Source: JANQQC01 sp965262255 (GTDB lineage Bacteria > Pseudomonadota > Alphaproteobacteria > Caulobacterales > Hyphomonadaceae). From it: 64,000 nucleotides of DNA. The notes under the pieces are model-generated. The model was given only the letters and a program-made list of their open reading frames with translations. It was not told where the DNA came from and ran no database searches. The stretch lies in contig OZ253505.1 of assembly GCA_965262255.1 (NCBI GenBank), forward strand, positions 3,348,001 through 3,412,000, given 5' to 3'. The translations under genes were made by a program, and so were the position numbers. Positions 1 to 14,300 of the stretch are shown here, one piece after another (the stretch's first letter is position 1; each line of letters starts with the position of its first letter).

Positions 1-2367
1 TCAGCGACTGTTCTAGGTTCCGGTGGAGACGCAATACACTTACTGAACTCAGGCTCGGGTGACTTAGCCGCAAATGTCTATGTGTCGTCCGCTGGTATTT
101 TAAAAGCGACTAGTCCAATTACGGGGTCTACTGTACCGTCGTCTGCAAACGTAATTCTTGCTCACGATTCTGGTCCGGGTAATCTCACATTAAATGTAAG
201 TTCGTCAGGAAGTTTTGACGGACCCGGGGGTATAACTGCTATAAATTCCGGTGGTGGCAGCTTAACTGTCGATACCACTAGTGGAACAGTTAGCATAGGT
301 TCTGGAGGATTATCGGCCACTAACATGTCTGGAACTACGGCAGCGACAAATGGAGATAATTTAACAATTTCGACGGCAGCCTTGAAGGGAGATAAGTACG
401 GAATTGAGGCAGATAACATGGGTTCGGGATTGCTATCGATTTCAGCAACAGGAGCGGTTAGTGGTGAGAAGGGCAAAGGGATTTATGCCCGAAGCAGAGG
501 GGCTGGAAATATCGAAATAAATATTGCAAGTGGAATTACTGTTCTGGGAGGTAAAGGGCATGGAATAGAGGTATTCAATCAAAGTGGTGGTTCGGTTGCT
601 ATTGACGTTAAGGGAACTGTCTTCGCTTCCGGACAAGATGACGGAGGGATGGGGTATACCGGGATCACGGTTCAACAAACCGCAACAAGTTCACCCGTTA
701 CTGTTTCGACTAACCAAGTAACGGGATCAGGTTGGGGAATAAAGGTTATAAATTTAGGCGTTGGCGACACCATGATTGACGCAAAAGGAGATATTTTAGG
801 AAAAGGATTTGACGGAGTATATGTCGATCATAGGGGCGTAACGGGGCGGGTAGTTATATCGGCTACCGGGAAAGTTACATCAAATTCCGGACATGGTATT
901 GTTGTTAAAGAGAGTGCAAGTACGGCTAATGTATCTATTAGAGCATCTGATGTTGTAACGGGGACAGGAACGGGGAAGCATGGAATTTTTGTTGAGAACA
1001 CAAGTTCTAATGGAGGTGCTATTACGATTATTGCAAATGCAGTCACGGGATCAGAGAGTGGAATCCGAGCCGAGTCTAAAGGAAATACAAATTTTAGTAT
1101 TACGGCAAGTGCAGCGGTTCTTGGGCAAGGTGATAACGCTATTCATGTTCATTCTCCGAGCAGAGCAAATATTACGATTTCGACATCAAGTTTCGTTACG
1201 TCAAATTCAGGCCATGGAATTTCGGCAGTTAAAGTCTCACAAGGCACGATTGATATAGATGCTTCAGTCGCTGTTACCGGTTCGGGGTCCGGCAAACATG
1301 GAATTTATGTAAAAAGCTCTGATGAAACTAATCTGAATAACATTACAATAACAACTAATGCGGTAACAGGATCGGCGAGTGGTATACATATCGAAGATTC
1401 AGGACAAAGTACAATTACAATCAATACAAGTGGAGAAGTAATTGGAAGAAACAGCAGTGGAATTTCGGTAGAATCATTATTGTCCGATATTTCTATAAAC
1501 ACTTCCGGAGCAGTTAATGCAAGTACCTCGACTGCGGGTGTTGGAATATATGCAAAAACAGGCGGCGGAAACTTAACACTAAATATAAGCGGAGCGGTTT
1601 CAGGTGGAACAGGAAGTTCTGCAATTGGAATTGACACAAACATCGACGAAACAGCGAATAGTACAAAATCTGTTACAGCCACAATTGAGGGTGGGAATGT
1701 AACAGCCGCTAGTGGAATTGCGATAAGAAATAATGGTGGAGTATCCAACTTCACTATTAAAACTGGTACTGAAATAGTTGGAGCAGTTCAGCTGGGCGCG
1801 GGAAAAGATGTAATCACCATGTCAGGTGGAACATTTCATTCTACATCACGGATTGATGGAGGTGCAGATGCTGATGAATTAATATTCGCTTCGGGAAATC
1901 AAAGTTTAATAGGATCTAATTTTGTTAATTGGGAAAAAATCACTGTTCAATCGGGAGTAACGTTAACATTCCTAAATACTCAAACATTAACCACTCCAGA
2001 ATTAGTTCTTTCTGGAACAATTTCTCTTCAAGATAATTATGCAAATGATTCATTTACTTTAAGCGGAAATTTAACCGGTGGGGGAATAATTGGATTAGAT
2101 ATTGATTTTTCAACGGGTAGTGCTGATGTTATAACTGTTTCCGGCAACGTCGCTGGGTCGACGACTATAGATATTGATACGGTTACTGTTCAGGGTTCGG
2201 CACGAGTCGAAAGAATTAAAATAATAGATGTATCGGGAACGGCTTCAGCAAATTCATTTGTACTTTCTTTTGGTCGATACAACGCGTTTCATTATGCCTA
2301 TTCTCTTGAATATGATTCAACCAAGAAGTCGTTTGAGCTTGTACGCGGAGCACAGTTGTCTGTCGGG
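1..2367 (+). repeat. Passenger-like unit U0 (5' part missing): helix coils plus C-terminal autochaperone-like part
   Basis: The unit begins outside the window. Bases 1-480 encode loosely matching coils that look degenerate. From about 840 the regular SGHGI / GKHGIF / NAVTGSxSGI coils appear. The exit coils, including EGGNVTAASGIAIRN, are at about 1500-1749. They precede the first junction. No DDNRAG-type cassette is present. Its coils are among the most diverged in the window. Confidence 0.8.
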
Positions 2368-5300
2368 TGTTTTGAAAGCACCACTCATTCTGGGTTATTT
2401 GATTGCTTTGGAGATATTACAGAGGCTTATTCGTTTTCCAAAACGGGCAGTACAAATATCATTGTCATTCTTGATGATGCAGCCTCGATGACTGTGTCGG
2501 GAGCAAGGACCGCGTTCGAATTGAATGGACAGGCAGGCGTAGAGTTTAGACAACAAAGAAGTACAAATGAAATTAAGTCTACGGGTTCTGCTACTAGCGT
2601 TGTTTTTGCTAAAACGACTGGTGACGGGCCTGTAAAGATCACAACAGTTGGAAAAGTTACGCACCAAGGAGCTGGAAATTCGATTCATGCCGAATCTTCG
2701 GGAACTGGAAATGTCGATGTATTTGTTGGTACTATTAGCGGTTCTTCAAACGCTTTAGGAGTAAACGCTGAAGGAAAAGGCGCTCAAGTTACAGTAAGTG
2801 CTGATACGATTACAGCAGGCGCTGGAGGAATTAAGGCGCGTAACATTGGCACAGGTTTAGTAAATGTATTAGCGAGTGGATCTGTTACGTCATCGAGTGG
2901 AACGGCAATATATGCTTATACCAAAGGAACTTCTCTGACGATCAGTTCGAGAAATTTAACGGGTGAAAAAGGTATTGTTGTAATAAACTCCGGAACGGGC
3001 CTAACTTCGGTAAATGTTTCAGGAACTGTTACGTCTCAATCCGGTGATGGAATTGATGTTGATGCCAAAGGTGTTGGAGGCGTAGAAGTTTCTACGACGA
3101 GTGGTTCGACAATTACAGGTGGTAGCGGCGACGGGATTTATGTAAGAAACGCAAATTCGGGATCTGTAGCTATAGAAGCACTCGGAGAAACAATTGGGAC
3201 GGGTTCCGATAATTTACAGGTAGGTTATGCCGGTATTCAACTAATAAATAGTGGTGGGTCAGCTACGATAACAGCAAATAAGGTGACAGGGGCGGGCAGA
3301 GGTGTACTTGTAAGTCACGAGTCGAGCGGTGCGCTAGAAATTTCGACAATGAGTGCAATTTTAGGGCAAGGGGGAGACGGTATAAGGGTCACTAGTGCGA
3401 AGGGTGGCAATGTTACGATAAATGCGTCAGGAACGATCACTTCGCATTCTGGTCATGGAATAGATATAGACGATACATCAACTGTGAAAAAAACTATATC
3501 TGTAAATACGTCTGGACTTGTAACGGGTTCAGGGGCTAATAAACACGGCATATATATAGTAAATGAAAGATCGGTAGGTACAAACATTTTGGTATCTGCC
3601 GGCTCTGTTACAGGTTCCGCTAGCGGTATATGGGCTCAAAATGATGTTAGTGGAGACTTCCAAATTGTAGCGAGCGGTACAGTTACAGGAGAAAAAGGAG
3701 ATGCTATTCACATAATTGGAAAAAGCGTTAGCAATATAACAATTTCGACTTCAGGAGAAGTTTCATCGCAATCTGGACATGGAATATTTGCAACGAGAAC
3801 GTCAAAAGGTTCGATCAATGTAAATGCCGCGGATTCTGTAACAGGATTTGGATCAGATAAGCACGGTATTTACATCAAAAATGCGGATACATCCGACGAA
3901 AATCCAATTACAATCACTGCAAATGCAGTGACGGGATCATCAGCAGGAATTTTAGTTAGCGATGCAGGACGGAATACAATTTCTGTTACAACTGATGGAA
4001 TTGTTACTGGTAAAGGCGGATTCGGAATATCAATTACGACACTTAACGCCGGTATTTCGATTACGACATCTGGGGCTGTAATTGCAAGTGAAACGTCCAG
4101 CGGGATCGGAATACTTGCCGATACAGGTTCCAATATTGAGTTAAATTTAAGCGGTGCAGTTACTGGAGGTGCTGGAAGTACAGCTATTGCTATCGACACA
4201 AAAGCTCGAACGGGTAGTGTAACTGCTACCATACAAGGTGGAAATATTACAGCGAATAGTGGAACCGCGATACGAAACGACGGTGCAAGTTCTAATTTTA
4301 CTATTAAAACAGGTACTCAAATAATCGGAGCCGTTAAACTAGGAGCTGGCATAGACATATTTTCTATGTCGGGAGGAACGCTTCATTCAAGTACGTCGTT
4401 AGATGGAGGAACAGGAAACGACGAATTACATTTTGTTACAGGAACCCATGCTTTAACGGCAAGTAATTTCTTGAGTTGGGAGAAAATAACGGTACAAAGT
4501 GCTGCCGCAGTATCGTTACTTGGCACTCAAACTTTAACAACTGGCGAGTTGGGATTATCGGGAAGTTTATCTCTGAAAGATAATGCAGGGAATGATACTG
4601 CTACAATCAGCGGGAATTTAGCTGGCGGTGGAACGGTGTTATTGGATGTTAATTTTGTAACAGGAAGTACAGATTCAATCGCTATAAGTGGGAATGTGAC
4701 AGGCGTAACGACACTTGATATTTCTAGCGTTCCGCAAAGAGGTCAATCTTTTACAGAACGAATAAATGTTGCGCAAGTATCAGGAACTAGTTCAGCAGGT
4801 TCATTCATTCTTAAAGGGGGGGCGGTAACTGTTAACAGATATGCCTATACTTTGCAACATGAGGAGTCGACTAAATCATATTATCTCTTTCGCGGAGATC
4901 CGGTTGTTGCCGGGTGTTTTGAAGATGGCGTTGTAGACGGTTTATACACATGTTACGGTGACATAACAAATGCTGTTTCGATTTCTAAAGAGGGTGACAC
5001 AGATATAACAGTAGTGTTTCGTTCCTCAGCTTCGATAAACGTTACAACGTCAAATGCATCAATGGAATTCAGAGGCGGCGATGGTATCGAATTTAGACAG
5101 GAGGAAAATGGGCAAGAGTTAATTGGTAGGCGTTTTACAACAGGTGTTATAGATGCTAAGACAACTGGGACCGGAAATATCAAGATAACAACGAAAGGAA
5201 AAGTCGATCATAGAGGTTCAGGGACGAGTATATTAGCTGAATCTACAGGAACGGGTAACGTAGACCTTATATTACATACTGTTAGTTCTTCGATTTCTGC

Positions 5301-8300
5301 AACTGCGGTTAAGGCCTATGGTAAAGGAGAAAAAGTTACCGTTAGTGCGAAAGGAATTTCGGCCGGCTTAGGAGGTATAATCGCAAAGAATACGGGAACC
5401 GGTCGAACGTCTATTCGTGCTAGTGATGAGATAAAAACGTCTAGTGGAAATGGCGTATACGCGTATACTAAGGGTACTAATCTTTCGATAGTTACGTCAT
5501 CTGTGTCTGCGGGTGATCACGGAGTTTCTGCTGTAAATAAAGGATCGGGAACGACTACCATAACTACATCTGAGGGCGTAACAGGTACAGGAACAGGAAA
5601 AGCTGGAGTATACGTTTATTCAAAAGGATTAGCTGTAACTGCGAATATGAAAGCTGTTGCTGGAGAAACAGGAATATTAGCAAAACATACAGGATCGGGG
5701 AATACAGTTGTATCGGTTTCAGGTGCAGTCACAGGCAGTACAAGTCAAGGTATTCAAGCAGAAAGTACGGGATCTGGCAATATTCAAATAGAAGTTAAGA
5801 GGAATGGATCGGTAACAGCTAGTTCCGGGCATGGGGTTTATGCCAGTAACCAAAACACAGGAACAATTAGCATTAACGCCAGCGGAACTGTAATGGGGGC
5901 AGGAGCAGGTAAACATGGAATTCTTGCAATAAACTCAACTACAAGTGGTGATGCAGTCACAATTACGGCCAATGCTGTAACGGGTTCTGCGAGTGGGATA
6001 AGAGCAGAGAATGCCGGCTCCGGGAATTTGAAGATTGAATCGAGCGGAGCAATTTCCGGTCAAAATGGTGCAGGAATTTTCGCAAAAAGTACCGGGAGTG
6101 GTAATGTCACTGTTTCTAGTACAAATACAGTTTCTTCACAATCTGGCCATGGAATATACGTAGCTAATACCTCCACAGGTACAATTACTGTTAGTGCTTC
6201 CGAAACGGTAACTTCATCAACGTCTGGAACACACGGGGTTTATATCGTGAACGCCAGTGCCGGTGGTAATATTTCTCTCACAACGGGGCAGGTTACAGGT
6301 TCTTCTCATGGAATTTTTATCAAAACTTCAGGTAGAGGAACACATACTGTAACAACTACTGGAATTGTTATAGGTCGGGCGGGGCCAGGTTTATATATCG
6401 ATGACAACGATACAACTTCAACGAATACAATTAATATTAGTAGTACAGTTACAGGATCAGGGACAGGAAATGCTGGTGTTCGAATTAAACGAACCGGAGG
6501 GGGAACAGTTAATCTCAATGTTTCGGCTTCTGTTACTGCAGGTTCAGGTCATGGATTACATATAACAAATGCATCAGCAGGAAATCTTGTGGTTTCCATA
6601 GTTGCAACGGAAGCAGGAGACATTAAGGGATTTGGTGCTCCAAATCACGCAATATATGTCAGTAATTCTGGCCCTGGAAATCTTTCATTAACTGTTAGTT
6701 CTGAAGGTGACGAGAATAGAGCAGGCGTAAGAGGACATGGTATCTACGCGATAAACTCAGGTGGCGGTTCGGTATCGGTTAATACTAAAGAGCAAACTTT
6801 TACATTAACGAATGGAAAAGATGCTGTCCACGTTATTAACAGGTCAGGCACAACGCTTACTGTAGAAACTCAAAGCGTGACTGGAAAGTCACGCGGAATA
6901 CGAGCTCAAAACTTAGGCTCGGGTGATCTTACGATATCATCGAGTGGAACAGTTACAGGAGAAACAAGCACCGGTATTGATGCTCGAATGGAAGGAACTG
7001 GAAACGTTGAGATAACGACACAATCTGTTTCAGGGCAAAGAAAAGGGATTCATGCAGAGAATATAGGTGTTGGAAACATATCTGTTACCGCCACAGGAGA
7101 GGTCACCGCAAGCGGAACCGGAAACGAAGGAATACTTGTTAAAAGTACAAGTACCGGAAATATAACAGTCATGGCTGTAAAAGTGACTGCTAATTTAGGT
7201 CATGGAATTTGGGCGTATAATTCTGGCACGGGATCTATTTCAATTAGTGCGAGTGACGATGTTGAAGGTTCAGGAGCTAACTCCACTGGAATATTTGCGA
7301 ATAACAGAGCTCCAGGCGGAACAAGTATTACAGTTACAGCAAATGCTGTTACGGGGTCGGCTTCTGGTATTCGAGTAGAAAATGCAGGAAATGGAAAAAT
7401 AACGATAAAAGCAACAGGCTCGGTTTTAGCGAAAGGTACAGGAAGTGATGGAATAATTGCTACGAGTACGAATAGTGGGGACATTTCAATTGATGTTACA
7501 AGTGTAACTGCCAACTCGGGTCACGGAATTAATGCTGATAATTCAAGTACGGGATCAATCACGATTAACGCGAACGGAACAATTATCGGTTCGGGCGCAA
7601 ACACCAAACATGGAATAACAGCAAAAAATACGACGGCTAGTGGATCAACACTTACTATAACTGCGAATAATGTCACCGGTTCAGGAAGGGGTATAAATGC
7701 TTCTGTCGCAGGAGGCGGGAAGATTACAATTAATGCTACTGGAACAGTTTTGGGAAAGAACAATGACGGTATTCATGTAAGTAGAACGGTTAGTGGTGAT
7801 ATTTCAATCTCAGCAAGTACGGTTACTTCGAATTCAGGACACGGAATTAATACGGTTGGAAATACTTCGGGCAACGTATTAATAAGCGCGGCAGGAACGG
7901 TAACAGGGTCAGGACTTCGAACTCACGGAATTATAGTAAATAAAACAGGTGCAGGAATTGTCGGATACGTAACTATTACGGCTAATAGCGTAACGGGATC
8001 AACAAGTGGAATTTATGTAAATACTAATACTTCAGGCAATATAACTATATCATCCAGCGGAACGGTAACGGGCGAAGCATCAACCGGTATATTTGCCAAG
8101 AGTGAGGGACAAAGTAATATCGAGATTAATGCAAACACTGTAACATCAAATTCTGGTCACGGCATTTATGCGAGTAATACTAAAACAGGAACAATAGAAG
8201 TTAACTCTACGGGGACAGTTACAGGATCGGGAGCAAATAAACACGGTATTGAATTGATAAACTCTGCCCAAGGAACAACGTTAACGGTATCAGCAAATAA

Positions 8301-11300
8301 TGTTACTGGTTCAGCAACCGGAATACGTCTGGAAAATCTTGGCACAGGAAAATCTAAAGTTACAACAACTGGGGATACGGAAGGTGAATCATCGGACGGT
8401 ATATATGTGTGGAACAAAGGATCGGGCGATATTGAAATTAAAACGTCTGGAAATGTCACAGCTGAAGATTCAGTAAATGGAGTTGGAATTAGAGCACGAG
8501 CTGATGGCACCGGAAATATCACGCTTGAAGTAAGCGGAGCTGTTACTGGTGGTAGTGGGAGTCTCGCAGTTGGAATTGATACATTAACAAACAGTGGGTC
8601 AGCGACGGTAACTATTCAAGGTGGCAATGTTACGGCAAGCAATGGAGTTGCGATTAAAAACGACGAGGGTGATTCACAGTTTACGATTAAAACCGGTACT
8701 GAAATATCAGGTAAAGTTGAGCTTGGTAGTGGTAAGGATGTTTTTATTCTTTCTGGAGGTACATTAGACAGTTCTGCAACGCTTGATGGAGGAAGTGATC
8801 CTGATGATGACGTTGGCGGCTTATCTCAAGGGGGATCAATTAATAACCAGTCTGAAGATGAACTGCAATTCGCTTCCGGAACACACGGAATAACGGGTTC
8901 AAATCTACTAAATTGGGAAAAAATGTCTACACAGTCTACCTCTACTGTTACAGTATTAGGTATTCAGACAATAACTGTTAACCAATTCACACTTAAAGGA
9001 ATATTTTCATTACAAGACAATGATACCAATGATACGGTTACTGTAACCGGAAATTTCATTGGAGGAGGTACGTTAAAAGTTGATGTGGATTTTTCTGGCA
9101 CAGGAGCTTCTGATAAATTAATTGTAAATGGAAATGTAACTGGCTCTACGACGCTTGACGTTGCTACGGTTTCAGCCGAAGGAAGCTCAGGGGCGCAAAG
9201 TATTACCGTAGTTGAAGTAGGAGGTACTGTTTCGTCAAATGCATTTGTTTTATCAGGTGATACTTATGATGCGAGTCCGTGGTCATATTCTTTGCAATTT
9301 GATTCGACCAACAAACGTTTTAATCTTGTGCGAGGAGGTGCCATTGTACCAGGTTGCTACGAGAGTAGTACAACGCCCGGACTATTTAATTGTTATGGCG
9401 ATATAAAGACTTCATTTTCAGCGACCAAGACTGGAAGCACGAACATAAAAGTTATTTTTAATAGTTCAGCGTCAATGACCGCGTCGTCATCAGATACTGC
9501 GATTTTATTGAGTGGTCAAGCCGGAGTTGAATTTCAACAAGAGGCAAGTGGTGGGGAAATCAAAACAACGGGATCAGCAACCGGAGTGATTGATGCAACA
9601 ACCAGTGGAAATGGAATTATAAAGATTACAACGACCGGGCAAGTTTCGCTCGCCGGTTCGGGAACTGCAATTGAGGCGGAATCTACAGGAACAGGAAACG
9701 TTTATATTTACGCTAACGGTGTAAGTACAACTTCCTCAGGCCAGGCTATTCGAGCGGTAGGAAAAGGGGCAAAGGTTATAATTCATGCAACGACCGTGAC
9801 GGCAGGAACGGACGGCATTGTCGGAACTAGTCTGCGGTCAGGCGCTTTAACCATATCATCAAGTGGCACGATCAGTACTTCGAGTGGAACAGCGATACAT
9901 GCAAATGTTGCTTCAGGAAAATTGACAGTTAGTGCCAAAAACATTACGGGTCCGACCGGTATAAACGCGAAATCTAATAATTCAGGTGCTATTTCGGTTT
10001 ATGTTTCAGGGGCAGTTACAGCGACGACGCAAACTGGGATAAGTGCTGTTAGTGAAAAAGCAGGCGATATTGAAGTAGAAATTACGAGTGCGGGTTCTGT
10101 AACTGGAAGTGCCGGTCACGCTATTGAATTACGCAATCAATCTGCTGGTTCAGTTTCCATTGATTCAAGTGGAACGATCACTAGCAGGGGAATCAATAAA
10201 CACGGTATTTTTGTTTCGAATGCTACGACAGGCAACGCAGTAACCATCACTGCAACAGTAGTAACGGGATCGGCCAACGCAATCCGAATTGAGAGTTCGG
10301 GTGCTGGTGATTCTACCATAGAAACCAAAGGTACGATTACGAGCCTAACGTCAGATGCTATTCACGTTACAGGCTCTAGTGCGGGAGACATAGAAATTTC
10401 GACTTCCGGTGACGTGACCGCTAGTGCTTCTAGTTTAGGAGCCGGAATTGGGGTTCGCGCCAATGGCAGTGGTGATGTTACAATAAGGACATCGGGCAAC
10501 GTTACTGGAGGAACGGCCGGTGCAGGAATAGACGTAAGTACCAGAAGCAGTGATATAGAAATAAGAACAAGTGGAACAGTTTCAGCAGGTTCAAGTGGAA
10601 AAGGAATCAGTGCTCGAGCGCGTTCCGGAGGCGATATAAAATTATATATTAGTGGAAATGTTTCCATCAGTGGAAACGGTACTGGCATTGAGACATCTGG
10701 AAGGACCGGATCTTCGACGATCACAATTCAAAATGGAAATTTATTTGTTGGCGCTGGAACGGCCATTCAAAATGATGAAACGAGATCTAAAGTTACAGTG
10801 CAGACGGGTGCTGTAATTTCAGGAGCTATTCGTTTAGGAGCTGGATTAGACGAACTATTTATATCTGGTGGAACATTGTCTGCGGCGACTATAATTGACG
10901 GTGGAAGAGATGATTCATTTCCGCAATCAAATGATCATTTACGATTTGCATCGGGTTCTCATTCGCTAACGCAAAGTAATATAATAAATTGGGAAGAAAT
11001 AACTATTCAGTCTGGAGCGAGCGTAACATTTGGAGGAGAAGATGAACTTGGAGTTAGTACCTTAAATCTTGACGGAACGTTGTCTCTCAGTGATAATTCT
11101 GTTGACGATAAATTTACTTTAAGTGGAAGTTTAGTCGGAGGAGGAGTTATAAGCCTAGATGTTGATTTTTCCAGAGGAAGTGCAGACCTTTTTCATGTTC
11201 TAGGAACCATTTCCGGCGTTACAACAATTAGTATATCTACTGTTTCCGCACAAGGTGCTAACAGGCAAGCCCGTATTAAAGTCGCTAGTGCTAAAGAAAC

Positions 11301-14300
11301 GGTTTCTGCTGGCGTTTTTGTAATTGCTAACAATGTTTATAACGCAAGAACTTACGCATACTCATTGGAATATAATGCAACAGATAAATCTTTTGAACTT
11401 GTTAGAGGTGCTGAGATTGGAGGGTGTTTTGAAAGTAGTGTCACTCCTGGTCTTTTCGAATGTATTGGTACTATTACCGAAGCTTATTCTTTCAGTAAAT
11501 CCGATAGCACAAATATCCTAGTAGATTTTGACGCGAGTGCGACGAGTACCGTATCTTCATCAAGTATACCATTTGTAATTAGAGGCTCCGCTCGCGTTGA
11601 GTTTCTCCAAGAAGCAAGTGGAGGTGAAATTAAGTCGACAGGATCTGCTACGGGAGTAATTGATGCCAAAACAATTGGCGATAATTTATTAAAAATTACG
11701 ACCACAGGAAAAGTAACTCACGATGGCTCAGGGACGACTATTCTAGCTGAATCGACTGGTACCGGAAATGTGGAAGTTACAACAAGTACAATAAGTGCCT
11801 CGTCATCTGCAACGGCCATTAAAGCTTATGGAAAAGGCTCACAAGTAACTGTTACTGCAACAACGATTGAGGCCGGAACAGGTGGCATTTTAGCGAAGAA
11901 TACAGGTACGGGATCGGTAACAGTATCGACTACCGGATCAATTAGCACGTCAGGCGGAACTGGAATATACGCATACACTAAAAGCTCAACATTAACTGTC
12001 AGTACTAAAGCAGTGCAAGGTCATACGGGGATTAGGACAAAACACTCTGGAACCGGAAACACATCAATTAATGTATCTGGAAATGTTACGGGAACTGGGA
12101 GCAGCGGCATTCATGCGACAAGTACGGGTTCGGGTAATTTGCAAATTTCCATTGAAAGCGGTTCAACTATTTTAGGGAGTGCAGGCCATGGAATATATGC
12201 GGGTAATACTAGTACGGGTGTTATCCTTATACATGCAACAGGGACAGTAACGGGTTCTGGAAGTGGTAACCACGGAATATTTGCAAAAAATACGACAGCT
12301 AATGGAACATCAATAACTATAACTGCAAATGCCGTGACCGGCTCGGCAAGTGGAATTCGGGCAGAGAATTTTGGTAGCGGCAACTTAACAATTTCAGCGA
12401 GTGGGGCGATTCTTGGCATAGCAGCAGATGGAATTTATGCTGCAAGCTCGAACCGCGGTAATATTTCAATTTCCACATCCAATACGGTTACTTCTCGATT
12501 AGGACATGGGATATACGCTACGAATACCTCAACTGGTTCTATTCTTGTTAGTGCTTCAGACAAAGTAACAGGTTCAGGAACCGGCAAAAACGGTATTTTT
12601 GTTAAGAATGCTTCTCAAGGTACAACTGTAACCATTGAAGCAGAGGAGGTGACGGGTTCGACAATTGGTATACGGCTAGAGAATGCAGGTTCCGGAAAAT
12701 CAAAAGTTACGACGAACGGAGCAATTAGAGGTCAGGGGGGCGATGGAATTTTTGTTCAGAATACAGGTGCAGGTGATATAGAAATCACTACTTCGGGATC
12801 TGTTACGGCAGGTTCACTTGTTGTCGGCGCGGGAATAAGAGCTCAAGCGGATGGTGCTGGTGATATTACCCTTAATGTTAGTGGAGCTGTAACGGGAGGG
12901 GCCGGTGTCACATCGGTAGGTATAGACACGCAGACGAATGGCGGGTCTGCCACTGTAGTCATTCAAGGAGGAAATATAACTGTTAGTTCCGGAATTGATA
13001 TTCGTAATGATGAAGGAGAGTCTAAGTTCACGATTCAAACAGGAACCGAAATTTCAGGCAAAGTGAGATTAGGTGCAGGTAAAGACGTTTTTATATTTTC
13101 TGGAGGAACTGTAACAGGTTCGGCTACCATCGATGGTGGGCAGGACTCAGGGAATGAGCAGTCCGTAGACGACCTTCAGTTTACTTCAGGACTGCATTCT
13201 TTAACCGGCGCAAACCTCACTAATTGGGAAAAATTGACTGTCAATTCTAGTACGACAGTTTTGTTTTTAGGTACGCAAACTTTAGCTGTCGGAGAACTAG
13301 CCCTTTCAGGTGCTGTGTCACTTAAAGACAATGCAGGTAATGATTCATTTACTTTATCTGGAAATCTCACGGGCGGGGGAACCTTTAGCTTAGATACCAA
13401 TTTATCAACGGGGAGTACAGATACGATTTCCGTCACCGGAAATGTTACGGGTACCACATCACTTGAAGTTGCAACGGTAACAGGTCAAGGAAATGAAACT
13501 CAGGAACGCATACTTCTTGTTTCAGTAACAGGAACGGTAAATGCTAATTCTTTTGTTCTGAGTGCGAGTTCATTTGAGAATAGTGCATATGTTTATTCTT
13601 TGGAGTTTAGTAGCACAAATAAAACTTTCACATTAATTCGTGGAAGTCCGGCCGTTGCAGGGTGTAACGAAAATACGACAACTTCTGGTTTTTATGAATG
13701 TTTTGGGGCCATAACGTCCGCCTACTCGTTTAGTAAAACAGATTCGACAAATATACTTGTTGATTTAGACACAAGTGCAACCGTTACGGTATCGTCTTCA
13801 AGTATCCCTTTTGTTTTGAGCGGAGCTGCTAATGTTGAGTTTCGACAAGATCCAAGTGGTGGAGAAATCAAATCAACGGGCTCAGCGACTGGAGTGATTC
13901 AGGCAAAGACCACCACTGGCAATGGAACGGTCAAAATAACGACAACAGGAAAAGTCACGCACGATGGATCGGGAACAACGATCCACGCAGAATCCTCGGG
14001 AACAGGTAATGTTGATGTAATCGTTAGTACGATCAGTGCGTCTTCGTCGGCGACAGCTATAAAAGCATACGGAAAAGGTACCCAAGTTACAGTTAGTGCG
14101 ACGACCATATCTGCAGGAACAGGTGGAATAATTGCGAAAAATACGGGTACGGGAATTGTAACTGTTTCAGCGAGCAATGCGATTTCAACAACTACCGGAT
14201 CGGGTGTATATGCGTCTACGTCAGGCACCAATCTTACAATCACAACGTCTGGAGTCTCTGCTGGCGGTCATGCAGTGTCAGCGGTAAACAAAGGAACAGG

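Noticed and set aside
1855..1890. Classifying the protein as an RTX toxin or adhesin
   Set aside because: Only one degenerate GGxGxDxL-like turn occurs per junction, not a block of nonapeptides, and no type I secretion signal can be assessed here.
2368..2406. Cys pair as a lipoprotein or metal-binding site
   Set aside because: There is no lipobox or signal peptide before it, the loop has no His or Asp pattern, and the spacing C-x11-C with no further Cys fits a simple disulfide better.
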